Below, one piece after another: positions 44,974 to 53,118 of a stretch of DNA of 64,000 nucleotides (the stretch's first letter is position 1; every line of letters begins with the position of its first letter). The stretch covers positions 233,158 to 297,157 of the forward strand of contig CAJTFN010000003.1 of the NCBI GenBank assembly GCA_910575815.1. Reading direction: 5' to 3'. The position numbers and the translations under genes are program-made. The notes under the pieces were generated by a model. It was given only the letters and a program-made list of their open reading frames with translations. It made no database searches and had not been told where the DNA came from. The stretch comes from Oscillospiraceae bacterium. GTDB taxonomy: Bacteria > Bacillota > Clostridia > Oscillospirales > Oscillospiraceae.

Positions 44974-45270
44974 CTATTTCATCAGTTTTTGCAGGGTGGT
45001 AACCAACTCGTCGATGGTCGCGTCCCGTCCCTCTCGGATGTCCCGGGCCACGCAGGTGCGGATGTGGGCAGCCAGGAGCTCTTTGCTGAAGGCGTTCAGG
45101 GCCGCGTTGGCTGCGGCCACCTGGGCCAGGATGTCCGGACAGTAGGCGCTGCGCTCTACCATCCCCCGGATACCCCGGATCTGACCTTCGATTCGGTTCA
45201 GACGGTTGATGAGTCTCTTGTACTCCTCCTCGGAGCGCTGCTTGGTCTTGTGGCAGTCGCAGGTATCCAC
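44974..45270 (-). CDS. csoR: CsoR-family copper-sensing repressor
   Basis: The 98-residue helical repressor has the classic Cu(I) site C44, H69 and C73 (YCPDI and AAHIRTC). The start is the GTG at 45270, because GGAGGGG lies 7 bases upstream; the frame also opens at a TTG 21 bases earlier with no good site. Two extra cysteines near the start (DTCDCHK) are typical of clostridial members. On binding copper it should leave its operators, which lie directly upstream, and allow csoR-copA expression. Confidence 0.9.
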   Translation of the reverse strand: MDTCDCHKTKQRSEEEYKRLINRLNRIEGQIRGIRGMVERSAYCPDILAQVAAANAALNAFSKELLAAHIRTCVARDIREGRDATIDELVTTLQKLMK

Positions 45271-45292
45271 GCCAGGCCCCTCCTCTCTCAAA

Positions 45293-45343
45293 ATACCCCC
45301 ACAGGGTATTATACACTATATACCCTCCCCGGGTATTTGTCAA
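45293..45343 (-). promoter_or_regulatory. csoR-copA promoter with two CsoR operators
   Basis: On the minus strand, -35 TTGACA (45338-45343) and -10 TATAGT (45315-45320) lie 17 bases apart. One box ATACCC-N5-GGGTAT (45320-45336) fills the spacer. A second (45293-45309) lies downstream of the -10, with a 27-base centre distance. Both match CsoR-type operators. Confidence 0.8.
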
Positions 45344-45455
45344 GAGCGAATTTGGACGGTTTTTGCCGGAAGCCGCCGCCTTATAAGCGGGCGTTTACGC
45401 CGGAACGGGCCGGATTCCTCCGGGGGCTTTTGTGCGGCTCTCCATACCCGTTTGC

Positions 45456-45500
45456 AAAAAGGACCCGGCAAAAGGGAGTGTTCCCTCTGCCGGGTCTTTT
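45456..45500 (-). terminator. Terminator of the LbH transferase gene
   Basis: GACCCGGCA and TGCCGGGTC (45462-45470, 45488-45496) flank an inner AGGGA/TCCCT stem; TTTTT follows on the minus strand and TTTT on the plus strand. Confidence 0.75.
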
Positions 45501-45547
45501 ATGAATGAAGGTAATTTTATGATCTGTTTGGGAGAATCCACTAGACC

Positions 45548-46213
45548 TTATTTCTCCCGGAGGACCACCGCGCCGGGGCCCTTGTAGATGCTGTCCGGCG
45601 GAACGGTTCCCCGGACAGAGGAGAGGGGATAGACGCTGGCGTTCCGCCCGAGGACGGAGCCGGGATTCAGGACGCTGTTGCAGCCCACCTCCACGTGGTC
45701 TCCCAGGATCGCGCCGAACTTCTTCCGGCCGGTCTCCAGCCGCTGCCCGCCATTCCGGACGGCGACCAGGGTTTTGTCGGACTTGACGTTGGAGGTAATG
45801 GAGCCCGCGCCCATGTGGCTCTTGTAACCCAGGATGGAATCGCCCACATAGTTATAGTGAGGTGTTTGGACGCCGTCGAAGAGGACGACGTTTTTAAGCT
45901 CCACGGAGTTGCCCACAACGCAGCCCTCGCCCACCAGGGCAGAGCCCCGGATGAAGGCGCAGTGGCGCACCTCGGTACGGGGGCCGATGATGCAGGGGGC
46001 GCCCAGGAAGGCGGTGGCGGCCACTTGCGCGGTTTTATGGACCCAGACCTGGGAGCTGGGCTGGGTGTACTCCTCCGGGTCCAAGGTGGGCCCCAGGGTG
46101 AGGATCAGGTCCCGGATTCCGTCCAGGGCCTCCCAGGGGTATTGGAAGTTGGAGAGGTAGGGCCCTGCCAGGGTGTGGGAGAGGTCCAGCAGGGATTGGG
46201 TGGTCAGTGTCAT
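45548..46213 (-). CDS. Left-handed beta-helix transferase (UDP-GlcNAc pyrophosphorylase-like)
   Basis: The 221-residue protein has hexapeptide turns throughout (VAATAFLGAPCIIGPRTEVR, GNSVELKNVVLFDGV, GHVEVGCNSVLNPGSVLGRN-type steps), which form a left-handed beta-helix as in GlmU C-terminal domains. HYNYVGDSILG and the basic GGQRLETGRKKFGAILGD resemble the acetyl-CoA/GlmU region. There is no N-terminal nucleotidyltransferase domain, so it is probably an acyl- or acetyltransferase acting on a nucleotide sugar. The ATG at 46213 has AGGAGGCC upstream. It stands alone between two terminators. Confidence 0.75.
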   Translation of the reverse strand: MTLTTQSLLDLSHTLAGPYLSNFQYPWEALDGIRDLILTLGPTLDPEEYTQPSSQVWVHKTAQVAATAFLGAPCIIGPRTEVRHCAFIRGSALVGEGCVVGNSVELKNVVLFDGVQTPHYNYVGDSILGYKSHMGAGSITSNVKSDKTLVAVRNGGQRLETGRKKFGAILGDHVEVGCNSVLNPGSVLGRNASVYPLSSVRGTVPPDSIYKGPGAVVLREK

Positions 46214-46297
46214 GACAGGCCTCCTGTTACTGCCGCCGGGAAAGCGGGGATTTCGTTTGGTATTATATACCCAACGAAGGGGGGTTGCAAGGGGAGT

Positions 46298-46597
46298 TTT
46301 CCCTGGCAGGGGGGCTTTTTCTCGCCCTTGCGGGCGGGGGGGGATTTCAGCCATGAAGATGGCTGGTGCTTTTGCACCCCCCATTTTCTCTTTTTCTTCC
46401 AGAAGAAAAAGAGAAAACGGGCCGTGCACGGTCCAAAAGAGAAAAAGAAGTACGGGGGTTACGATACGGGGGCGCGCCTGAATGACTGGCCGAAACCAGG
46501 AATGACTTCCCCGCGGCGTAGTCAAACGGGGGCTGGTGCTACTCGACTTGGCGTATTTCTCTTTTCGCTGTCGCTGGCCTGGTGGGAGAATCGGACT
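46298..46597 (+). repeat. Dispersed multi-hairpin repeat, copy 2
   Basis: This copy aligns with 26301-26600 over its whole length: CCCTGGCAGGGG, CGCCC-TTGC-GGGCG, CAGCCATGAAGATGGCTG, a perfect 16-bp stem TTTTCTCTTTTTCTTC/GAAGAAAAAGAGAAAA, CCGTGCACGG, GGCGCGCCTGAATGACTGG, and CGACTTGGCGTATT near the end. It lies between the LbH gene and the PFOR promoter. Confidence 0.8.
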
Positions 46598-46660
46598 GGA
46601 GTCCTCGTTTTACCTCTTTGTAAAATCTGTGAGCGGCTACCTCCTTTTTGGAGTCTCTCC

Positions 46661-46695
46661 TTGACAGTATGATGTCTGCATGTCATAATAGACAT
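46661..46695 (+). promoter_or_regulatory. PFOR promoter with an ATGTCT/AGACAT dyad
   Basis: TTGACA (46661-46666), a 17-base spacer and CATAAT (46684-46689). A dyad ATGTCT (46672-46677) and AGACAT (46690-46695) brackets the -10, so a regulator may bind there. Confidence 0.7.
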
Positions 46696-46749
46696 ATGAA
46701 TTCACGGGCATGGATGCGCGCCCGGCAAAATAGAGAAGGGGGACCCGCT

Positions 46750-49700
46750 ATGAAACGCAAAACCATGGACGGCAACGAGGCCGCCGCTTACGCAAGCTAT
46801 GCTTTTACCGAGGTTGCCACGATCTATCCCATCACCCCGTCCAGTCCTATGGCGGAACACGTGGACGCCTGGGCCGCCAACGGTATGCGCAACATCTTCG
46901 GCCAGCCGGTTCGGCTGATGGAGATGCAGAGCGAAGCCGGCGCCTGCGGCGCTATGCACGGCTCCTTGGAGGCCGGAGCCCTTACCACCAGCTACACCGC
47001 CAGTCAGGGACTGATGCTGATGGTACCACCGCTGTATCGGATTTCCGGCCAGCTGCTGCCCGGCGTTATCCACGTGGCCGCCCGGACCGTGGGCACCAGC
47101 GCCTTTTCCATCTTCGGAGACCACTCCGACGTTATGGCCTGCCGTCAGACCGGCTTTGCCCAGCTGGCCTCTTCCTGTGTTCAGGAGTGCATGGATCTGG
47201 CGGCGGTGGCCCATCTGGCCGCCGTCAAGGCCCGGGTGCCCTTTATGCACTTCTTCGACGGGTTCCGGACCAGTCACGAGATTCAAAAGATTGACGTGCT
47301 GGATTACGGGGATTTGGCGAAGATGCTGGACCAGGAGGCCCTGGACCGCTTCCGGGCCAACGCCTTGAACAGCGAACACCCCCTGATGCGCTCCACCGTC
47401 ATCAACCCGGACACGGCCTTCCAGCTCCGGGAAGCGGTGAACCCCTACTACGACGCCGTCCCAGGCATTGTGGAGGACTACATGGCGCAGATGTCCGCCC
47501 TGACGGGACGGGACTACCGGCTCTTCAACTACTACGGCCACCCGGAGGCGGAGGAGGTCGTGGTGGCCATGGGCAGCGTCTCCGGCTGCCTCCAGGAGGT
47601 CGTCCGGCACCTGAACAGCCAGGGACGGAAGGTGGGCTTCCTCCAGGTCCGGCTCTACCGGCCCTTCAGCGCCAAGCATTTCCTGGCCGCCTTGCCGGAG
47701 AGCTGCCGTCTGCTCACCGCCCTGGACCGGACCAAGGAGCCCGGCGCCGGGGGCGAGCCCCTTTACAAGGACGTCTGCTCCGTACTTCAGCACGGCAGCT
47801 GTGCGGTACAGGTACTGGGGGGACGCTACGGTCTTTCCAGCAAGGACGTCACTCCCGCTCAGATGATCGCTGTTTACGACAACATGGCCGGGGAACGGAA
47901 GGACCACTTTACCGTGGGTATTACCGATGATGTGACCCACCATTCCCTGCCTGTGGGGGAGAACGTGGTCACCGCCGATTCCCAGACCATCAGCTGCAAG
48001 TTCTGGGGCTTGGGGTCCGACGGCACCGTGGGCGCTAACAAGAACTCCATCAAGATCATCGGCGACAACACCGATCAATATGTTCAGGCTTACTTTGAGT
48101 ACGACACCAAAAAGTCCGGCGGCGTGACCAAGAGCCACCTCCGGTTTGGGCACACGCCGATTCTCTCCACTTACTACGTCACCATGGCGGATTTTGTCGC
48201 CTGTCACAATCAGAGTTACATCGCCAAGTACGATATTGTCAATGAATTGAAGGAGGGCGGCACCTTCCTCCTGAACTGCAACTGGTCCGGCGAGGAGCTG
48301 GAGGCCCGGCTGCCCAACAAGGTCAAGCGCCTTTTGGCTGAGCGGAAGGCCAAGTTCTACACCATTGACGCCAATGCCGCCGCAGAAGCCATCGGCCTGG
48401 GGAACCGGACCAACAGCGTGCTGCAGGCCGCCTTCTTCAAGCTCAGCGGCGTCTTGCCGGTGGAGCAGGCGGTGGAATACATGAAGGCCGCCATTCAGAA
48501 GACCTATGGCCGCAAGGGCGACCAGGTGGTACAGATGAACTGCGCCGCCGTGGACGCGGGACTGGCCAACCTCCGGGAGGTGACGGTCCCCGCCGCCTGG
48601 GCGAGCCTCACCGACGAGCCGGAAGAAACGGACACCACCTCCCCGTGGTACGTCCGCACGGTGATGCGGGCGGTGAACGCCCAGAAGGGCGACAGCCTCC
48701 CCGTCTCCGCCTTCAAGGACGCGGCGGACGGCAGCGTGCCGGTGGCCACGTCCCAGTACGAGAAGCGGGGCTTTGCCGCCCATGTGGCCAGCTGGCTTCC
48801 CGAGAACTGCATTGGATGCAATCTATGCTCCCTGATGTGCCCCCACGCCGCCATCCGGCCCTTCCTGCTGAACGGGGAGGAGGTCCGGAAGGCCCCGGAG
48901 GGCTATGTGACGAAGGAGGCGAAAGGCAAGGGCTTTGAGGGCCTGCGCTACCGCATCCAGGTGGATCCCCTGGACTGCACAGGCTGCGGCACCTGCGCGG
49001 CCGCCTGCATCGCCAAGGAGAAGGCCCTGGTGATGCGGCCCATCGAGAGCCAGATGCCGGAACAGCCTCGCTGGGATTACAGCCTTTCCCTCAGCCCCAA
49101 GGCGAACCCCATGAGCAAGTTTTCCGTCAAGGGCAGCCAATACGAGCAGCCCCTGCTGGAGTTCTCCGGAGCCTGCGCGGGCTGCGGCGAGACGGCCTAT
49201 ATGAAGCTTCTGACCCAGCTCTTCGGCGAGCGCATGGTGGTGGCCAACGCCACGGGCTGCACCCAGGCCTGGGGATTCAGCGTTCCCAGCTATCCCTATA
49301 CCACGAAGCCCAACGGAAGAGGGCCGGCACTGTCCAACTCCCTCTTCGAGAACAACGCGGAATACTCCCTGGGCATGGTCCTCAGCGTCCGCCAGCAGCG
49401 GCTCCGCCTCCAGCGGGAGGTCCGGGAGCTCCTGGAGGAGACCAAGGATGAGACCCTGAAAGCCGCCCTGGCCGCGTGGCTGGAGGGCTTCGAGGACAAG
49501 GAGCAGACCATCCGGCTCAGCGACGAGGTGATCGCCGCCCTGAAAAACACCCCGGAGACCGGGGAGAAAATCGAGGCCGTCCGCCGGGCCCAGGACCAGC
49601 TGGTGAAGAAGAGCATGTGGATGTACGGCGGAGACGGCTGGGCCTATGACATCGGCTATGGCGGGCTGGACCACGTGCTGGCCTCCGGGGAGGACGTGAA

Positions 49701-50316
49701 TATCCTGGTTGTCGATACCGAGGTCTATTCCAATACCGGCGGCCAGTCCTCCAAGGCCACGCCCTTTGGCGCGGTGGCCCAGTTCGCCGCCGCAGGCAAG
49801 AAGACGGAGAAGAAGGACCTGGGTATGCTGGCGGCCCAGTATCAAAACGTGTATGTGGCCTCCGTGGCCCTGGGCGCGGATCCGGCGCAGTACATCAAAG
49901 CCCTCCGGGAGGCGGAGGCCCACGACGGGCCGTCCCTCATCGTGGCCTACGCCCCCTGCATCAACCACGGCATCGTGAAGGGCATGGCCTGGGCCCAGGA
50001 GGAGGCCAAACTGGCGGTGAAGAGCGGCTATTGGGTGCTCTATCGCTACGACCCCAAGCGGAAGCTGGCAGGGAAAAATCCCTTCGTGCTGGACTTCAAG
50101 GACCCGAAATACGACCTTCGGGAGTTCTTTATGGGAGAGGTGCGCTTCAACTCTTTGCAGCGGACCTTCCCGGAGGCGGCGGAGGCCTTGCTGGCGGAGG
50201 CCCGGAATCAGTGCCGGAACCGATGGGCCCGGTATACCCACATGGCGGCCCAGGATTACTCCCGGCTGATGGATGTGTTGGAGGGGTATCCCATCGACGG
50301 CCAGGAGAAGGGCTGA
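46750..50316 (+). CDS. nifJ: Pyruvate:ferredoxin (flavodoxin) oxidoreductase
   Basis: The 1188-residue single-chain enzyme oxidises pyruvate and CoA to acetyl-CoA, CO2 and reduced ferredoxin, the main entry from glycolysis in anaerobes. The order is pyrimidine-binding domain with YPITPSSPMAE near residue 27, the gamma-like domain (GLGSDGTVGANKNSI near 420), two 4Fe-4S cassettes (CIGCNLCSLMCP and CTGCGTCAAAC) and the TPP domain (CAGCGET, ATGCTQAWG, and the GDGWAYDIGYGGLDH metal site). GAAGGGGG lies before the ATG at 46750; longer readings pass through the promoter. It is a single-gene unit closed by the terminator at 50341. Confidence 0.96.
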   Translation: MKRKTMDGNEAAAYASYAFTEVATIYPITPSSPMAEHVDAWAANGMRNIFGQPVRLMEMQSEAGACGAMHGSLEAGALTTSYTASQGLMLMVPPLYRISGQLLPGVIHVAARTVGTSAFSIFGDHSDVMACRQTGFAQLASSCVQECMDLAAVAHLAAVKARVPFMHFFDGFRTSHEIQKIDVLDYGDLAKMLDQEALDRFRANALNSEHPLMRSTVINPDTAFQLREAVNPYYDAVPGIVEDYMAQMSALTGRDYRLFNYYGHPEAEEVVVAMGSVSGCLQEVVRHLNSQGRKVGFLQVRLYRPFSAKHFLAALPESCRLLTALDRTKEPGAGGEPLYKDVCSVLQHGSCAVQVLGGRYGLSSKDVTPAQMIAVYDNMAGERKDHFTVGITDDVTHHSLPVGENVVTADSQTISCKFWGLGSDGTVGANKNSIKIIGDNTDQYVQAYFEYDTKKSGGVTKSHLRFGHTPILSTYYVTMADFVACHNQSYIAKYDIVNELKEGGTFLLNCNWSGEELEARLPNKVKRLLAERKAKFYTIDANAAAEAIGLGNRTNSVLQAAFFKLSGVLPVEQAVEYMKAAIQKTYGRKGDQVVQMNCAAVDAGLANLREVTVPAAWASLTDEPEETDTTSPWYVRTVMRAVNAQKGDSLPVSAFKDAADGSVPVATSQYEKRGFAAHVASWLPENCIGCNLCSLMCPHAAIRPFLLNGEEVRKAPEGYVTKEAKGKGFEGLRYRIQVDPLDCTGCGTCAAACIAKEKALVMRPIESQMPEQPRWDYSLSLSPKANPMSKFSVKGSQYEQPLLEFSGACAGCGETAYMKLLTQLFGERMVVANATGCTQAWGFSVPSYPYTTKPNGRGPALSNSLFENNAEYSLGMVLSVRQQRLRLQREVRELLEETKDETLKAALAAWLEGFEDKEQTIRLSDEVIAALKNTPETGEKIEAVRRAQDQLVKKSMWMYGGDGWAYDIGYGGLDHVLASGEDVNILVVDTEVYSNTGGQSSKATPFGAVAQFAAAGKKTEKKDLGMLAAQYQNVYVASVALGADPAQYIKALREAEAHDGPSLIVAYAPCINHGIVKGMAWAQEEAKLAVKSGYWVLYRYDPKRKLAGKNPFVLDFKDPKYDLREFFMGEVRFNSLQRTFPEAAEALLAEARNQCRNRWARYTHMAAQDYSRLMDVLEGYPIDGQEKG

Positions 50317-50340
50317 TTGGGGAACCCATCCTGAGAACGA

Positions 50341-50377
50341 AAAGGGCCGGGCACTCTTAAAGAGTGCCCGGTTCTTT
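50341..50377 (+). terminator. Terminator of the PFOR gene
   Basis: CCGGGCACTCTT and AAGAGTGCCCGG (50347-50358, 50360-50371) are followed by TTCTTTC. Confidence 0.85.
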
Positions 50378-50425
50378 CGCGGATAGGGTTTTTGGTTGAG
50401 AGAGAAGAAAAATGTGAAAACCCAG

Positions 50426-50454
50426 TTGACGGGGGGAAGGATTTGTGGTATGAT
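50426..50454 (+). promoter_or_regulatory. Promoter for tRNA-Thr
   Basis: TTGACG (50426-50431), a 17-base spacer and TATGAT (50449-50454). The transcript would carry about 100 bases before the tRNA. Confidence 0.65.
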
Positions 50455-50558
50455 AGCAAACGGCTCAAGAACGGGGAATCCGGGTGTGGTTTCCGTTGGG
50501 CTGTTCCGAAACGGCGGACGGGCGAGGCTGTTTGGCCGTGGAAAGGACGTAGAAATAT

Positions 50559-50634
50559 GCTACTGTAGCTCAGTCGGTAGAGCAGCTGATTCGTAATCAG
50601 CAGGTCGTGTGTTCGAGTCACATCAGTAGCTCCA
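50559..50634 (+). tRNA. tRNA-Thr (CGT)
   Basis: A full cloverleaf is seen: acceptor GCTACTG with CAGTAGC, anticodon loop TTCGTAA (CGT, reading ACG), T-loop GTTCGAGTC and encoded CCA. The tRNA-trailer repeat starts at the next base. Confidence 0.95.
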
Positions 50635-50711
50635 GCTCAGAAATTCCCCTTACCGCTACGCTTCCCGCCCCTTCGGGGCGGAAAGCTCCGCCGGACGGGG
50701 AATTTCTTCGC
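50635..50711 (+). repeat. tRNA-trailer stem element, copy 1
   Basis: Starting directly after the CCA, GCTCAGAAATTCCCC pairs with GGGGAATTTCTTCGC, enclosing a CCGCCCC-TT-CGGGGCGG-type inner stem. Two more copies sit in the same position relative to the CCA ends of tRNA-Lys and tRNA-Gln on the minus strand. Confidence 0.8.
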
Positions 50712-50978
50712 TTTCCGCCCGCAAACGCTTCGCTGGTTTACGGGCGGAGGAGACGGGGGAACATTTTTTGAGGGGACGTTTTCCCTGGTTGAATCAGGTT
50801 TCTTTGTGTCAGAGACATTGATGCTTCAGAATTCCGTCTCTTTTTGCCCGAAGTGAATTTAGAAAGCCACGGAAATGTCAGAATTTCCGTGGCTTTTTGC
50901 ATCGTTTGACAATTTAGATTAGACACGAATCCCCTGTCCCCTCAGCCGGGAACCCAGCAGAGCGGTTCCCGGCTGAAA
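50712..50978. other. Non-coding region with strong hairpins, possible small RNA
   Basis: No gene is supported. A plus-strand terminator-like hairpin AAAGCCACGGAAAT / ATTTCCGTGGCTTTTT lies at 50863-50898. An AGAGAC/GTCTCT stem with T5 precedes it near 50813-50846. An AGCCGGGAACC/GGTTCCCGGCT stem lies at 50944-50974. The first may end the tRNA-Thr transcript. Confidence 0.5.
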
Positions 50979-51049
50979 GCGAAGAAATTCCCATCATAGC
51001 GCAGTTTTCGGCAAAGCCGGAAACGGAGCGGTGATGGGAATTTCTGAGC
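50979..51049 (-). repeat. tRNA-trailer stem element, copy 2
   Basis: Read on the minus strand it starts at the base after the tRNA-Lys CCA with GCTCAGAAATTCCCATCA and ends TGATGGGAATTTCTTCGC. The inner stem differs (CCGGCTTTGCCG) from copies 1 and 3, but the pairing is kept. Confidence 0.8.
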
Positions 51050-51125
51050 TGGTGACCCGGCGGGGATTCGAACCCCGGACCCACTGCTTAAAAGGCAGTT
51101 GCTCTGCCGACTGAGCTACCGGGTC
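51050..51125 (-). tRNA. tRNA-Lys (TTT)
   Basis: Acceptor GACCCGG pairs with CCGGGTC, the anticodon loop is CTTTTAA, and CCA is encoded. It is the last tRNA of the minus-strand cluster Gly-Arg-His-Gln-Lys. Confidence 0.95.
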
Positions 51126-51393
51126 ATTGTTGGAAGAAATATCACTTCATGAATCCCGTCCCACAGACAGGCCTCACTCCGTTCCACTTCTTCTTTCAAA
51201 ATCTGCAAATCTTAAGGAAGCATAAGGAAGCATAACCACAACCCACGGCCTCGCCGTGCACATGCTGACGCACCGCAAAAGCACCGGGCCCCCGCGGCAA
51301 ACCGCGCCGCCATCTCCTCCCCCGTCTCCCGTCCTCCGTCCCCCCGCAAGGAGAGGGGGTTGCTCAAGGGGGAGCCTGCTCCCCCTTGAAGGA
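51126..51393. other. Spacer between tRNA-Lys and tRNA-Gln trailer
   Basis: No gene is supported. TCAAGGGGGAGC and GCTCCCCCTTGA (51363-51389) form a perfect hairpin next to trailer copy 3. A tandem ATAAGGAAGC-like duplication occurs near 51216-51234. Confidence 0.5.
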
Positions 51394-51470
51394 GCGAAGA
51401 AATTACCCGTCCGGCGGAGCTTTCCGCCCCTTCGGGGCGGGAAGCGCAGCGGTAAGGGGAATTTCTGAGC
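51394..51470 (-). repeat. tRNA-trailer stem element, copy 3
   Basis: The minus-strand sequence after the tRNA-Gln CCA is almost identical to copy 1 (GCTCAGAAATTCCCCTTACC, CCGCCCCGAAGGGGCGG, then GGTAATTTCTTCGC). Confidence 0.8.
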
Positions 51471-51545
51471 TGGCAGGGACGGCTGGACTCGAACCAGCGC
51501 ATGAGGGAGTCAAAGTCCCTTGCCTTACCGCTTGGCTACGTCCCC
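51471..51545 (-). tRNA. tRNA-Gln (TTG)
   Basis: Acceptor GGGGACG with CGTCCCT (one G-U pair), anticodon loop CTTTGAC, and encoded CCA. Confidence 0.95.
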
Positions 51546-51573
51546 ATGTGCCTACGGAACGAAAAGTGAAGGG

Positions 51574-51600
51574 ACCGGGGAAAAGCCCCGATCCCCTGCT
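51574..51600. other. Hairpin between tRNA-Gln and tRNA-His
   Basis: GGGACCGGGG and CCCCGATCCC enclose AAAAG; a T6 run follows on the plus strand only. In the transcribed minus direction it may mark a tRNA-processing site. Confidence 0.45.
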
Positions 51601-51604
51601 TTTT

Positions 51605-51681
<77 letters not shown>

Positions 51682-51728
51682 CACATATCAACGGTATGAG
51701 CCGGCTTGACGAACGCCCGAGGAGAGCT

Positions 51729-51805
51729 TGGTACGCCAGAAGGGACTCGAACCCCTGGCCTACTGCTTAGAAGGCAGTTGCTCTATCCGGCTGAGCTACT
51801 GGCGC
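51729..51805 (-). tRNA. tRNA-Arg (TCT)
   Basis: Acceptor GCGCCAG with CTGGCGT, anticodon loop CTTCTAA (TCT), and encoded CCA. Confidence 0.95.
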
Positions 51806-51816
51806 GAATTTTTGGA

Positions 51817-51891
51817 TGGAGCAGGTGACGAGAATCGAACTCGCATCCCCAGCTTGGAAGGCTGGTGCCCTGACCATTGTGCTACACCTGC
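51817..51891 (-). tRNA. tRNA-Gly (TCC)
   Basis: Acceptor GCAGGTG with CACCTGC, anticodon loop CTTCCAA (TCC), and encoded CCA. It is the first tRNA of the cluster. Confidence 0.95.
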
Positions 51892-51941
51892 ATCGGCCCA
51901 ACTGAAAGGCCTAGCCCTCCCTGGAAATCGTCAGCTTGGAC

Positions 51942-51970
51942 ATAATACCATGAATCTCTCCAACTGTCAA
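51942..51970 (-). promoter_or_regulatory. Promoter of the minus-strand tRNA cluster
   Basis: On the minus strand, TTGACA (51965-51970), a 17-base spacer and TATTAT (51942-51947) lie about 50 bases before tRNA-Gly. Confidence 0.8.
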
Positions 51971-52011
51971 GCGGTCTTTGCAGGATTTCCCTTTTTTTTC
52001 GAATTTTTTTC

Positions 52012-52632
52012 TCAGAGGCCCAAATTCAAGAAGGCCGCCAGGAGTTTTTTTCCCGCCGGAGACGCCTCCAGACGTTCCGGATGCCATTGCACCGCCCATA
52101 CCGGCAGCCGCCGGTGGCAAAGCGCCTCCACCACGCCGTCCGCCGTCCACTGCACCGCCCGGAGCCCGCTACCCAGCCGGTCCGCCGCCTGATGGTGGGC
52201 GCTGTTGACCAGCGCCTCCTCCCCGCAGAGGGACCGGAGCGGCGAGGCGGCCGTCCGGACATCGTGGAGCCGGTCGGCGTCCCCTTGGGCGGTGTGGCCA
52301 GGGATGTCCTGAAGCAGCGTTCCGCCGAAAAAAACGTTGATGGTCTGAAGTCCCCGGCAGATGCCCAGCACCGGCTTTCCCGCGGCGGTGAAGTCCTCCA
52401 GAAGGGCCAGCTCCGCATAGTCCCGCTCCGGCTCCAGTCCCCGGGAAGCCCGGTTTTCCTGCCCGTAGCGCCAGGGCTCCAGGTCCCCACCACCGGGAAG
52501 AAGCAGCGCGTCCCACGCCGCCGCCTGTCCGGCGCTCTCCGCGCCGAAGGCCACCCGTCCTCCGGCGGCTTCTATGGACCGGCGGTAGTTTTGAAAGCGA
52601 TCCGGCCGGCCCCAGATGTATACGGTCTTCAT
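52012..52632 (-). CDS. Class I glutamine amidotransferase-like peptidase (PuuD/C26 family)
   Basis: The 206-residue hydrolase has the triad nucleophile in GICRGLQ near residue 98 and the His-Glu pair in VQWHPER near 183-185, in an order typical of gamma-glutamyl-GABA hydrolases (PuuD). LLPGGGDLEPWRYGQE near 48 matches the family opening. It probably cleaves gamma-glutamyl amides of amines or folate-like substrates; the substrate cannot be read from sequence. The start MKTVYIWGRP has GGAAGACC upstream, and the longer frame lacks a ribosome site. It lies just upstream of the tRNA cluster on the same strand but is separated from it by the tRNA promoter. Confidence 0.85.
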   Translation of the reverse strand: MKTVYIWGRPDRFQNYRRSIEAAGGRVAFGAESAGQAAAWDALLLPGGGDLEPWRYGQENRASRGLEPERDYAELALLEDFTAAGKPVLGICRGLQTINVFFGGTLLQDIPGHTAQGDADRLHDVRTAASPLRSLCGEEALVNSAHHQAADRLGSGLRAVQWTADGVVEALCHRRLPVWAVQWHPERLEASPAGKKLLAAFLNLGL

Positions 52633-53009
52633 GGTCTTCCTCCCTATGTCGTTTTGGAGCTTGGATTCAGGCTGGGGGTGGGTACGGCGGTTCATTCCGC
52701 CGGTCCGCGGGAAAGGCGTCCCGGTCTGAGAGGCGCAGGGTCTGAGAGGCGCGCAAGGGGTTTTTGCAATATAGTCTATGCGGAGGGTCAGGCTGGTTTG
52801 ACCGGATGTTGCTTTTTCCATTCCGGCCGGGTTTGCCGTCACTCCACGCCCGGTTCTATTGGAGGCGTTTTTCAATCGCGGCAACGGTACCGGAAGGACC
52901 TCCGCACAGGAGACAGGGAGGGAACGCGCAAGATTCCCTCGCGCCATCAAGCCTTGAACCGGCCGCTTCCCCAGGCCGCCGTCCCCGCCAAAAAGAACCC
53001 CGCCAGATA
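52633..53009. other. Intergenic region, no gene seen
   Basis: The gap shows a GTCTGAGAGGCGC direct repeat (near 52724 and 52739) and a GGCGG/CCGCC hairpin near 52688, but no supported reading frame. Confidence 0.4.
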
Positions 53010-53038
53010 TTGACTTAAACAGAGGTTCGTAGTATGAT
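53010..53038 (+). promoter_or_regulatory. Promoter for the 53119 lipoprotein
   Basis: TTGACT (53010-53015), a 17-base spacer and TATGAT (53033-53038). Confidence 0.75.
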
Positions 53039-53118
53039 TTCTTTTATATTATGGGGCTGCGGACCTGTTCCGGAGCTCCTGACCAAAACGCAAAAAATAG
53101 AATGGGGGATTTCTTCAA

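Noticed and set aside
46702..50241. Minus-strand frames opposite PFOR (693 and 472 codons)
   Set aside because: Antisense shadows with no recognisable domain; PFOR cysteine motifs are in the plus frame.
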